64,000 nucleotides of DNA, taken from the NCBI RefSeq assembly GCF_022539665.2, contig NC_081338.1:496001-560000 (forward strand), in the 5' to 3' direction. The stretch comes from Daphnia carinata. Lineage: Eukaryota > Arthropoda > Branchiopoda > Diplostraca > Daphniidae. A model generated the notes under the pieces. That model had not been told where the DNA came from, did not search any database, and saw only the letters and a program-made list of their open reading frames with translations. Below, piece by piece: positions 45,835 through 57,516 of the stretch (position 1 is the first letter of the stretch; each line of letters opens with the position of its first letter). A program made the position numbers and the translations under genes.

Positions 45835-46999
45835 TTGTGAACCTTGTTTTTCCTTTTTCTTGTAAAACGTTTGGCGACTCTTATTTATTGTCACTTATAT
45901 GCGCTTATCTGTACCAGAGTAACCACAATAAATCAGATGTTCCTTTCTTGTCTGTGGTCCCAGTTAGACCATCATGCTAATTTGTAAGTGACAGGCGAAC
46001 GTTTGAAAACACTCAAAATACCGAGTGACCCTTGTGTAATTTTCAGTTTACAAGTTGTAAGGACGGAAGCAAAAACTTGCCTCAGGATGTCTTAAATGTC
46101 TGTCAATAAATCGCGTGCTTTTGCCTCGATGAACAATCGGAGTCTATTGCCTGCATAAATAGGTAATAACATTTTTGAAGACAATGACACTAGATTGTAC
46201 GAACTTTAGCTCTATTACTATCGCGTAATTTTACATGATTCTCTTTCAGCACGTTTTCACTATCACTTGGTTTGGAAAATTCTTTTCAATTCTACGTATT
46301 TTATTTCAACTATGCAATTAAAACAATCCGGCTTTCATGAAAACGGTATTTAAGCAACCTGCAAACTCTTTTGGATTTAGGTGTGTTCAGAGTTCGAATT
46401 TCAACGTGCAGTTTCCATTTTTTTTTACAGTCGTAGAACCAACTGTTTGGGAAATCACACGAAATAAAGAATAATCAGATCAATCCGCTCTATCATATAC
46501 CAGATAAACTGGTGGTATAATGTTTCACGACCGATAATGTACTCTTTGCACCGCTAGTAAAGCACTAGATGATACGTTAAGGCGTATCACTTTATAATTG
46601 TGATAATGTGACGTAGAAGGAGGTGTTGGCAATGAGAACAGGTTAAGCTGAAATAAATTCATTACCAACGTATGTACTGTAGGAAATGTAGAAAACGATG
46701 TATTTTCATTTTGTCATCTGTTTTCGTTTGGTTTACCCTCTCGTCACAGCTTTTGCTTCTTTTTTTGAGTTTGAAGCGGTTGTTTTGTCCAACGTAACAA
46801 TTTTGAGAAATTTCATGACATACGATACGGTACAATAATAAGCGCATGCTTTAGGGATGTTACAACGGGATTTTTACAACCGCATTAGCGGGTATGGTGT
46901 AATTATCGAAATCAAACTGCTTGATAGGAACCTTCATAACAGAACGAATCAAGATAAAAATTCGTTAGCGAAAAGTTCGTAATGAAACTGTTTGAAATA
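45835..46999. other. Intergenic region, nothing recognised
   Basis: It lies between the 3' ends of the plus membrane-protein gene and the minus fucosyltransferase gene. The small frame at 46662-46847 is unsupported. Confidence 0.5.
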
Positions 47000-49395
47000 C
47001 TATACCTTGAAGCGGTTTGGCTTGTGACAGTGGTTTCCACCATCGTACCACGCGTCGATGTCGTGATACCATTGCAAATGTGTCCGTGGGTGATTGAGCT
47101 GCTGGCAGAGCTGACAAAACGCAATATTGGCCATTTCTTTGTAGTCGTAATGCGATCTATTTGAAGAGCAAGAAAAACGGTACAGACGTCGTTTTAGGTG
47201 CCGGAAACGTTTTGGCTCGTGCAATGCTGTATACTCACTTGTAAAAAGGCTTCCACCAAAAATATTCGTTGTAGAGAGTATCGTTTTTGTCGAGAATGTC
47301 AAGGTATTTTGCTAATTGAACTGGCGTGTACTTGAGAGCGTCGATGTAAGAATGTGGTGGAGCAATGGCTTCGTAGTTGCCAGCACCGTAGACGATGGGT
47401 ACAATATTTCGGTCGAGAAGATTGAAGAACTTTTCCGTTATGTAACCGCGACAAAGGGAATTTTCGAAGGAAAGATAGAATTTGTAGTCCAGCTCTATAC
47501 GTTCGTAGCAGTCATTTAGCTGGTCGAAAGAACAAAACGGTTTTCCGCACTTGCCAAAGATGTCGATGCGGCTGTGTTGCTTCAGCACGTGCACGTAAAA
47601 TTCTCTCCTTCATTCACAATTTGCATGAACAACATTTTAGTCAATAATTATATTTGTAGCACTTACAGGATATTTTCATTTGAAAAAAATCATCGTCAAA
47701 TCATTAGAAAGCAAGGTCAATCTATTTTAACGACAAGGGCTCGGCCCCGGCTTACTCATGGGTTACGCGTGGGCGGCTTACTACCTGGACGTGCTAACAC
47801 AAAGATGAAAAAAAGAACAGATTTTACATGCGTCGCGTCAATACCTTCCAGTATAAAGTTGGTCATGGGTAACCCATGGGTAAACCGGGGCCGAGCCCTA
47901 TTAACCACATATCGATTTGATCTAACAAAATGCCTACGCGCTGCAAGGGTTTAGAAAACACCAACGTTGCATTAGAATGCATGCCAAAGTACACCGATGT
48001 GAGATGTACGTCAATGATGTGTAATGAATTTTTATAAACCTCTAACCGTTTCTATATTGCTTTAAGCATTCGGATTTAAGCAGATGGAAAAAAAATCTCT
48101 TACCGTGAGTCAGTTTTGCAGTGAGAAACGAACCAAACGGCTAGTTTGCTCTTTCCTGCAGCGTAGTTGCGCGTAACGTTGAGGCGAGCAGCCCGCACTT
48201 CGTCTTCGCCAATCGGAGCAGAAGGCAAAACCTCCACCTGTCCGTACGGCCACTCAATGTCAGAGTCTCTTCGGTAGGTCATGGTGAGGTTGAAGAAGTC
48301 TTTGTCCAATAAGGCAACTTGTATCCCGAGAAACGCCACTAGTAAAGCAAAAATTAAAGGGTAAGGTTTCTATAAACGAAGAAACAAAAAGGAATTTTGG
48401 TGCAGGGTCCTGGTGACAACCCAAAATAATTGGGGAGCAATGCAAAAGAAATGTAACGTGAGAATGACACTGATTTCCGATTCTTTTCTTTACTGGACCG
48501 TGACTTCGTAGTAGATATGAGGCGATTAGTGGTCAAAAACGTAATTTTGCTTTGTCATATTATTTCCTTGCCCGAGAAAAAAAACGCTACTATAAATTTC
48601 TAGCACAAAACGCTATTTCCAGTGAACTTTCTCACACCAACCGTTACAAATGAAATAAAGAAAAATTTGGAATAATGATGATAATAATAATAAAAATCTC
48701 AAAATATGCATATTAATACATACCTGTGGCGACTCGTCAGAGACCATAACGAAAAGCTGATGCTCGGAGCGAGAGGCGACGTACGGATAATCACATAGTG
48801 AAGGCCAGTGAAACATGACTTCAAAACCCAAAAGACATATTAAGGACAAAAACGACAAACAAGAGCAAAAGCATATGGGCTGACAAGACTAACCGGCATC
48901 GTACTGATCCACCGAATCCAATAAATAAGGATCGTCTGTTGCGAGGCATGTTGTGACGGGGCACTTAGCATCAATAAAAGGTTGCCGCCCTCGTCCAAAG
49001 GCATAGTCTGGGTAATAGAACAGGCCGTTCCAAAAGAGGATCGTTTTCAGAGCCGGCTTACCATTTTTCTCATCGCCACGAATCAAGGCAAGGTCTACTT
49101 CGCGATCAGGCCGATCCCAATAAGCGTACTGTGATTGGTTACCAACTCCCCTGTTGAAGCCAATGTAGTTATATAGAAATTTGTTTATTCCAACAAAAAT
49201 GTGATGACTAACGAACGCGATGATGACGTGATCGTCCTCGTAGATTTCGGCCACTTGTCGCGCTGAGAGGTCAGTGGATCTTGATAGACGATTGTCACCC
49301 GTCAAGACTATTAGTAAGACTAGCGGAAGGGCATAGAGTAGCACTGTGGTTGACGACTTTCTACTCCAACGACTTAGGGCAGCTGAGGTTGTCAT
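47000..49395 (-). CDS. Alpha-1,3-fucosyltransferase (GT10), gene A
   Basis: Five exons join in frame: 49395-48894, 48818-48724, 48369-48104, about 47607-47239 and 47156-47000, giving about 462 residues. GT10 enzymes move fucose from GDP-fucose to N-acetylglucosamine in Golgi glycans. A signal anchor lies at about residues 18-34 (TVLLYALPLVLLIVLTG). FFNLTMTYRRDSDIEWPYG, KLAVWFVSHCKTDSR, RIDIFGKCG and the family signature FYLSFENSLCRGYITEKFF with VPIVYGAGNYEAIAPPHSYI are all present. The C-terminus is Cys-rich (CQLCQQLN). Exon 3 carries a hydrophobic run (LIFALLVAFLGIQVALL) before FFNLTM that is unusual and may mean the acceptor chosen at 48369 is wrong. A small hAT MITE (47735-47900) lies in intron 3. 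Confidence 0.88.
47735..47900. mobile_element. Small hAT MITE, AGGGCTCGGCCCCG family
   Basis: The ends AAGGGCTCGGCCCCGG and CCGGGGCCGAGCCCTA are inverted. The flanks TTAACGAC (47727-47734) and TTAACCAC (47901-47908) are an 8-bp duplication with one mismatch. The ends equal those of the hAT transposon at 57517, which could have moved it. It sits in intron 3 of fucosyltransferase A. A second inner inverted pair is ACTCATGGGTTAC / GTAACCCATGGGT. Confidence 0.75.
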
Positions 49396-52008
49396 TTGAA
49401 GATTACTCTTTGATGATAATATCTTTCGAATTTAAAGAAAACAAACAAAATTATTCCTATAAAATTTTGTTGGTATTGCAAAGAAATCTATTTGTTTTTT
49501 TTGTTTTTTCGTTAGCCTGTTCATTTATTTTTGAAATTATCCTTACAAGAAAGAGAAGTTAGAGGAGGATTTCAACCGTTTATCAGGTGTGCCTACTCGT
49601 ATCTGCAAAAGCTCGGTCGCCGTAACCAAAAACTGGTACACGTACAACTGCACATACTAGTTGTTGTACTACGTTAATTTTATTGTGCTGCTTTGTCTGT
49701 TTCTTTAATAATTTTCGCTGGAATTTCACTTGCAAAGGAGAAAATGTAGGAAATGAAGAGTTTAAAAAGAACAGGAAAAGGAGCAAAGGTATAATTTTCA
49801 AACAAACAGGAGTAATTTGTTTCTTCTTTCTGTTTAATATATACTGTACGTATACCGGTATTTATCTTATGCAGTAACTGCTTAGTCTTGTTTGACAAAC
49901 GGAAGTTCAGAGCCAAAAGGAAAACATTTTGTGCGGTTTAGCCAAACATCCGGGGAAGAACGATTACCCGTATAGATGTTTGGTCTTGCAGTTACACTAA
50001 AAGTTACTGTAGTACGAAAAAATTCCTTATATTTACCAACTGATGGTATGATTTTAACAACTTGAGAAAACAACATAGTCTTCCTACCGAGGATTCTATC
50101 ACCCGTCTTCATATTCAGCACTTCTCACGAGCTTGTTCCTATTGTCATCTATGACTCGCTTCGTGTTTCACTGCAAAGAATTACTCATCTACAAATATAC
50201 TAATATGGGTCAAAGGCCAATAGCAAATATCTTTCGGAATCCAAACATTGAATTCTGTATTTTTTCTTAAACAAACATTTTCCTATTTTCGCTTAAATAG
50301 CCGGGGGAGCACATTCGCGCTTGACAGCCGATTCAATACATCCCAATGAGCCCGCTAGATGGTAGCCCAGGGTTTATAAGCTAAATCGCCCATAGCAACC
50401 AATATAAGTTAAATCGCCCAAAATTGCAGAACGTTTAAAATCATGTTAACACCTTTATTTGAAATAACACTATTAACAAAAATGATTAATGAAAGGTAAC
50501 AAAGAAGCTAAATTAAAAACCGCGCTAAAACGCATTTTTATCTCAACTGAAAATTAATTGGATGGCTTATCAAACTATTTTTTTTCCTATCATCCAAATT
50601 CTTATACTTTAGTGCGGGAAAATGGCCCCTTACAAGCACAACAGTTTTATTGGGGAAGCTGACAACCGATTTGAATCCCCGTAATACGTTGTTTGCGTTT
50701 CGCGCACTTGGTTTTTAATGGAATAAGAATTTGATTCTCATGCAGCTCATCTTGGGAGTGCCACCCACGGATTTAGTTGGTAGCAGTTATTGTCACAGCA
50801 CAAATATATTGCGTTCAGGCACGGAACACTGTAATGGTTGTGTTTCTGCCGTTCCTTCAACTAGCTGTCCCATTCTGGAGACACTTTCTCATTCGCAAGT
50901 ATGGTGACAAGTGATTTAGCGCCAAAACCAGTATCGTCAATTGTACAGAAATTTTTAATGAGCTTCAGATCAATGGGTTGCTACAGTTAGCTCGAAAATA
51001 ATCACTTACATTGTTATGCTTTCTCCTAGAGGCTATTCTTCACTGAATCCAGCAAGTGCTCACCTGACGACCAGAAGTATTCATACTGCGCAGACGGTCG
51101 CCGTGGAAGTCAAGCTAAAACAAAAATAAAATAAAAAAAACGAAAAAATAGTTAGTTGGGGGCGTCGTCAGATGCGTGCATATTTTAAACTGTTTCTGCC
51201 TTGGGCATTCTATGTTCTCTGTAACTGAAAAAAAAGACCAGATGTAAGGATAGCCAACAAGCCCTGGAGGAATACCTAATACAGGTGGTCGAGGCCCTGT
51301 AGAAAAAAGGAAAAAGGGAGAAGACGGAGACGTTGTTGAACTCGTAGTCATGTTTTTAAAAAATTACAAGGATGTATGCAAGGATGGTTGACGCAGCGCT
51401 TCTCGCGCCATCAAAAATGCTTGACCTTGAAAATATTTTTGAACTCGACTCGGGGAGAGAAAGTAGCCCGCCACGTATATGAGAAAGTCATCGACCTACC
51501 ATCCTTCGGGACTAGCCGATCTGGTTGCCAAGAAATGGAGATTCGAAAGGGTAGTAAAACAAAAAAATGCATGCGCTCAAATGGCAAATCGCTTTCGTTG
51601 CCTCCAGTCGCGTTTTCAAGGGCGTTTTCAATTTTTTGTGACAGCTGATTCTGCAACTGCATTCTCGAAACTAGTACACCACAGACCGAAAATGAATTAT
51701 TTCCACTGCCAACCAAAAAATCTGAAGGAAGAACTGAGAAAAAGGTTGGCTTCACGCAATAGATCTGTAGCTATATCGGTTCACGCGCAATAAGAAAAGC
51801 TAAGGAAGCTTAGATGATACGGTTTTTCAAAGCAATGTAATTGATATTGACGGAGGAAACAGGAAGAAGATATGAAATAGTATTCTGTGTATTGCTGAAC
51901 AGAAAATCACGGCGTCATCACATCTCAAACGCAGAAAATATAAGCTCATTGTAGATTGAACTATGCGCTTTTGACTTGAACTGCTACGGTTTGCACACTT
52001 TGAACAGG
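49396..52008. other. Spacer between the two fucosyltransferase genes
   Basis: Candidate minus-strand pieces are a 79-codon frame (50121-49882) and a possible two-exon fragment, 51351-51237 (MTTSSTTSPSSPFF, VLGIPPGLVGYPYIW) and about 51117-51067 (LDFHGDRLRSMNTSGRQ), with a good acceptor before the second. A frame on both strands at 51411-51793 is also open. None has a recognisable domain, so no gene is called. Confidence 0.35.
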
Positions 52009-54149
52009 TTAGTCATCCAAAGACCATGGGATTTGGATGCTGTGTAAGTCCTCGTTTCCCTTGTTGCGTATCACGATACCATGGTCTTCCGGGCCAGAGC
52101 ACTTTGTGCTGTTGTACCACCACGCATCGATATCCCTATTTTATTTCATATTTTTTAAAAATGTAATTATATGTAATTCAGTTATATACACATTAGCAGT
52201 ATCGATTACTAGATACTCTTACCGATAAACTTTGCGAGGGAGATTACTATTGAGCTTTTCGCACAAATCGCAAAATGGCCGGGTAGATAATTCCTGGTAG
52301 CCTGAATGAACCTTTTTATTGCCGAAATTGTGTTTTGTGTTACAAAGGAGCACGACGAACGAAACACATAAAAGATGTGTACATACAGTTTAGTTTTAAC
52401 AATGAAGTAGCATACCTGATAAAAATCTTTCCACCAAAAATGACGAAAGTATTGCCGATCACTCTTATCAAGTTCCAATAAGCGATCGGCTAATTGCCTG
52501 GGGTTGAACGAAAGCGCATCGATAAAAGAATGCGGTGGTGCTATTCGCGCGTAATCAGCGCCCCTGCAAGTTCATCAAATTAATCCAAATCCAAGAGTTA
52601 GTATTTCTTACTCTAGTTCATAAAGGGCTTCGTTATTTAAAACATATTTGTATAGATATTTTACTTAACCCAAAGACAATAGGCACTGTCTCGCGGCTGA
52701 GAATATCAAAAAACCTTTTGGTAACAAAATCGTCACAAATAAAACGCTCGAATGCCAGAACGAATTTGTAGTTATCGGCTAACATATCGAGACAGGGTTG
52801 AAGGGCTTCACCTGGCGACCCATTGGTTTCAGGACAGCTCATATTGCCACATGGGCCGAAGCTGTCCACTTGTATATATTCCTGGAAGGCAATATGAAAA
52901 CGAAAAATGAAATATCGTACTTTGATTAGCTTATTTGCACGTAAAAACAGAAAAGACAAAGGAGGATACATACTTTCAACTCATTAATGTATCCTTCCCG
53001 CTTGCTCATGGATCCACATCGAGCTACGTACCAACCGACTAGTTTCTTTTTCTTATCATTAGATCGTAACCGGATTCTACATGGGGGAAAAAAGTTAAAC
53101 ATAGATCAAATTAATGACGATAATAACAATAACAAACATTTCAATTACAATTCAATGTTATCGTTTCCACCGATTTAAAAATTTACTTAACGAAATTATT
53201 TTCTGCTATGTTCAAATAACGAGCCTTATGCTACCCACGCCAGTATTTAATTACTTTAGCAAACGAATTTTTACTGTGCGAGTGAATTCTTCTTTGTTGG
53301 CTTTTCCACCTTCTCGATCCAGCCCCTTTTCCATGTTACATCGGCGTTTTCGCGATAAGAAATTGTCCAATTGAAGAAACTTCCAAACAGGTTCGTCCTT
53401 TCAAAATAATTCCGCGGGTAGCACATTGGCGGGTCATCCGTTAACAAAACGAATCGCTGAAATTCCTGGCGACCGTGAACTTTTGGTAACTCGCACAAGT
53501 TCGTGTAGAGGAAGACTATTGCATCTGCCTGCTCCGGCGTAACTATATTTTTGTTTTTTGACAAGATGCAGTTGGTAAACTTGCATCCCACACGACTGTA
53601 AGCACAAGAGGAAAGGGTGCTTTTAGATATTAAAAAAGAAATGCATTGTACAATAATATTGGATATATTCATGATGACATCATTTTGCTATCGGAATACA
53701 AAGTTTCACAAATAAACAAACAGTTCAAATGAAGACTGCTTTCTGCATTATTGTATTCCCAATCATCCCACTTTCACTAGAACGACGTTGAATAAAATAA
53801 GTGTCGTCACTTACCTGAAAGCAAAATCGTCGTCTAGCGCGAAGCCAAAGTCACCATACCATGGATTCCACATGAGAATTTTTTTCATGTCAAGTTGCCG
53901 AAGTATGGATCGGTCGATGCGCTTGACGATAACCCTCTCTTTACCGTCAATGTCATCCTCATTTAGCGTCAGCTGTTTGAAGGTGAAGATATTCAGCAAG
54001 AAGAGCAGCCACAGCAGGTAAAAGATTCGATGGCGATCAAGTCGCGAAAACAGCGTTTGGAACACATGCATGACCAAACTGGTGTTTAGTGAGAAAACGA
54101 AAGCTGGGCGCAAAATTTTGAACAAGCAGTTGCGCCGACTTCTGCTCAC
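52009..54149 (-). CDS. Alpha-1,3-fucosyltransferase (GT10), gene B, diverged
   Basis: Seven exons join in frame: 54149-53815, 53595-53275, 53076-52974, 52881-52670, 52563-52416, 52293-52223 and 52135-52009, about 438 residues. A 40-residue basic N-terminus precedes a signal anchor (IFYLLWLLFLLNIFTF). GSFFNWTISYRENADVTW, KLVGWYVARCGSMSKREG, VDSFGPCGNMSC and VPIVFGGADYARIAPPHSFI fit GT10. The donor-binding signature FENS-x-YxTEK reads FAFE-type text FVLAFERFICDDFVTKRFF: Asn-Ser become Arg-Phe and the Glu of TEK becomes Lys. The fold should be kept, but activity or donor choice may have changed. The donor of exon 4 (GTTAAGTA) is non-standard but gives the best join. Confidence 0.85.
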
Positions 54150-55032
54150 TGACTGAGGTGTTCAGAAAAGAAGAAGAACACTACGCGATTTCAAGAACTC
54201 TGGCTACCTTGCTCAGTATTACAGTTTTATGCAACAATGTGTGCATGAAAGTGGGATCACTGGTTAACTGCGACATATCCCCTTTGCGACTAAAAGCACC
54301 AATCCAATTGAGGCACCAGAGGCAGAATCAGGTAAATAACCAATGGATGCAGAGCCAACCGTGGGCGCAGCAACTCGACACTGCTCCGCGTTGAATAAAA
54401 CACTGGGAATTTCACGATAGGAATGTTTTGTACTGAGTGGTGCAGCTGTAGTCACCAGCAGGGATCGGCCCCGATTGCCTGCAATCGGGTACACCGATTG
54501 GACCAACCCGAAAAGTGCAGGCTGGTCGCGAGGCAATATGTACTACTTAGTACATAATCGCACCTACAGTTTTCTATATGGAGAAAGTGTGTTTTGTCGC
54601 CACTAGGACTTTGATTTGGTTGCTTTAGTGGTTAAACCGCTAAAGTTAAGCCAGTTAAACAATAATGCGTGTAGCGCATGTCTTTTAAATTTTTCTGAAG
54701 CGAATAATATGAATTCGGTTGATGTAAATTTTTCCGATGAGGTTATAAGTATAACATAAATACTAATATATATGTTACAAATTATATATAGATATTTATA
54801 TATATTACTCTTATATATATACGATACTATTATATATATACAATACTGTAATATATATTGTACTTATATAATGAATATGTACCATTGGTGTCATAATTGA
54901 AATAAAAGAATATAAGAGAAGCAATTTTTTAATTATTTGTCAGCTAAATTAATTACAATAATTAGTTGATTAATTCCAGTAAATAGCCCTTGGTAAGGGC
55001 TATCTATTTCTGGGTAATTGTTATCAACATTT

Positions 55033-55317
55033 TCAAAGGGAAAAAATCTCAAAGGCAAAATGTGTTTTTGTTGTTTTTCGATCTAAGGTTCTAATGGACG
55101 CAACTGATAATAACAAAAAATAGATGTTACGCTTAAACTTTTTCCATTTCTGAAAATTTAACATAAATTTCATAGAATTAGATAGCTCTTGATAAGAGCT
55201 ATCGATTGATGCAAAATTTGTCAACTTTGACTGTTTGTTTTCCTCATAAATAATTATTAAAGGATTCCATGATTTTAGAAAGGGGAGGGGGTGTGTGAAA
55301 AAGACGAAATTTCGCAT
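55033..55317 (-). CDS. Small arm-encoded ORF of the foldback element
   Basis: The same 63-residue text (MTNFASIDSSYQELSNSMKF, ending TTKTHFAFEIFSL) is encoded here on minus, in the right arm on plus (56793-56984), and in a diverged form at 39736-39530 on minus. It spans the hairpin GATAGCTCTTGATAAGAGC, so the shared text may simply reflect a conserved DNA structure. There is no domain. It is listed because three copies keep the frame open. Confidence 0.25.
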   Translation of the reverse strand: MRNFVFFTHPLPFLKSWNPLIIIYEENKQSKLTNFASIDSSYQELSNSMKFMLNFQKWKKFKRNIYFLLLSVASIRTLDRKTTKTHFAFEIFSL

Positions 55318-56792
55318 TGATCGTTTGATGCTTAATCTTCGTCAAAACAGGAAATCATTATAATATTTTTGTTGCTGGTGATTCCAGGAACAAGTTGTTA
55401 TAAACGACTACTTTTAAGATGCTAAATTTAACCCCAAAAATTACGTTTGAAAAAGTGGTTTTTGATAAACCATTACGGCGGCCATTTTTTTACCGCGCAA
55501 AGTTCAAATTTTAAAAAGTGTAAATAAGTGTAAAAATTGTAATTATAAGTACATATTTACATTTTGTTTGTGTCTAGAGAATTTCAATATCCGTCTTAGA
55601 TAGAAAATCTTAAAAATTAACTAAGATAAGCTTAACAAATTTATTTCATGGTTTCTCATTTCATTTACAATTTTAGGGGTCTTTGTCCACATTTCCGCGT
55701 GGAAAACTACGTTTTATCGCGACATCCGCATGGAAAAACTCCAAGCAGACAATATTCCAAAAAAACAATTGACTAACGCCCTGCGCGTTTATCATTTAGC
55801 CCATAAGAAAAAGTGCATCTGCAACTATGTACTACTTAGTACATATGTAGTGAGACCATGTTGAAGAATGGGGGTAAAATTCGGGGCTAGGTTTCGGCCC
55901 CAATCATCTGCAACCCGAAAAACCGCACCGACCTACCCGAAAAATGGCTGATCAGTCACTACCCGGGTAAAAACTTATGAAGCGGTTCGGCTCGATACAA
56001 AATACCCGGTGAAACGTAAAGACCCACTACCATATTTAAAAATGCGAATAACTGAGGCAAGTTTTTTTAAAATGCTACAATACAACGGATTTCACTAAAT
56101 TTGAGCCTTTATCAAATTTATAGTAAGACCGGGGTGGAAGCGGGGTAATTAGACTAGAAAGTGGTGTAATCGGGGTGTGGAACTGGGTTTTTGAAACCGA
56201 TTAGATTTTAGAAATCCGAGCAAACCGCATCGAAATCCGAGTAGACTCAATCGATCGACCAAGAAGCTACCAGATAAACGTGGGTAACAGCCCCACCCCC
56301 CAATTTTACATGAAATTAAAATAATTATTGTCGGAGTAACTATGCTTTGAAAATCCAGAAATTTATATGAAAAATAGAAAGCTCATTATGAGAGCTATCC
56401 ATTTCTGTAAATTTTTTTGGATCATTTAATATAAAAATTATTTTTAGAAAACCTTTTTCTTCTTTTTGTCAATGAGGTCGAGTATATAGGTGGAGGGCAA
56501 AAAAAACTTCGAAAATATTTGTTGTCAATGTTTTGCTTATGAAAATAGTTGATGAAGTGCTAAGACTAAATTTTAAACTTTGAAAAATTGTTGGAATACA
56601 GAAAAAATAAATTCCATGTTCACCTTTGTTTTGAATCACCAGCAACAAAAATATTATAATGATTTCCTGTTTTGACGAAGATTAAGCATCAAACGATCAA
56701 TGCAAAATTTCGTCTTTTTCACACACCCCCTCCCCTTTCTAAAATCATGAAATCCTTTAATAATTATTTATGAGGAAAACAAACAGTCAAAG

Positions 56793-56984
56793 TTGACAAA
56801 TTTTGCATCAATCGATAGCTCTTATCAAGAGCTATCTAATTCCATGAAATTTATGTTAAATTTTCAGAAATGGAAAAAGTTTAAGCGAAACATCTATTTT
56901 TTGTTATTATCAGTTGCGTCCATTAGAACCTTAGATCGAAAAACAACAAAAACACATTTTGCCTTTGAGATTTTTTCCCTTTGA
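56793..56984 (+). CDS. Second copy of the arm-encoded small ORF
   Basis: Identical in protein sequence to the C-terminal 63 residues of the frame at 55317-55033, as expected from the inverted arms. It has no recognised domain and its expression is unknown. Confidence 0.2.
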   Translation: MTNFASIDSSYQELSNSMKFMLNFQKWKKFKRNIYFLLLSVASIRTLDRKTTKTHFAFEIFSL

Positions 56985-57516
56985 AAATGTTGATAACAAT
57001 TACCCAGAAATAGATAGCCCTTACCAAGGGCTATTTACTGGAATTAATCAACTAATTATTGTAATTAATTTAGCTGACAAATAATTAAAAAATTGTTTCT
57101 CTTATATTCTTTTATTTTAATTATGACACCAATTGTACATATTCATTATATAAGTACAATATATATATAATATATATTACAGTATTGTATATATATAATT
57201 GTAACATATATATTAGTATTTATGTTATACATATTACCTCATTGGAAAAATTTACATCAACCGAATTCATATTATTCGCTTCAAAAAAATTTAAAAGACA
57301 TGCGCTACACGCATGATTGTGTAACTGGTTTCACTTTAGCGGTTTAACCACTAAAGCAACCAAATCAAAGCCCTAGTGGCGACAACACACACTTTCTCCA
57401 CCTAGAAAACTGTAGGCGCGATTATGTACTAAGTAGTACATATTGCCTCGCGACCAGCCTACTATAATTATGCTTATTATAATTAAGCTTCATTATTAAG
57501 CTTCGAGCCCTAAGCG

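Larger units (their letters stand above)
54519..57460. mobile_element. Large foldback element with 0.85-kb inverted arms
   Basis: The left arm (54519-55385) and right arm (56633-57460) are inverted copies at about 90-95%, starting AGGCTGGTCGCGAGGC and including the near-palindrome ATGTACTACTTAGTACAT. Differences are mainly in TA-repeat tracts (54760-54870). The 1.25-kb centre is non-coding and holds GGGG/CCCC-rich text (CAACCCGAAAAACCGC). No target duplication was found, so one border may be rearranged. It resembles a foldback DNA transposon. Confidence 0.8.
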
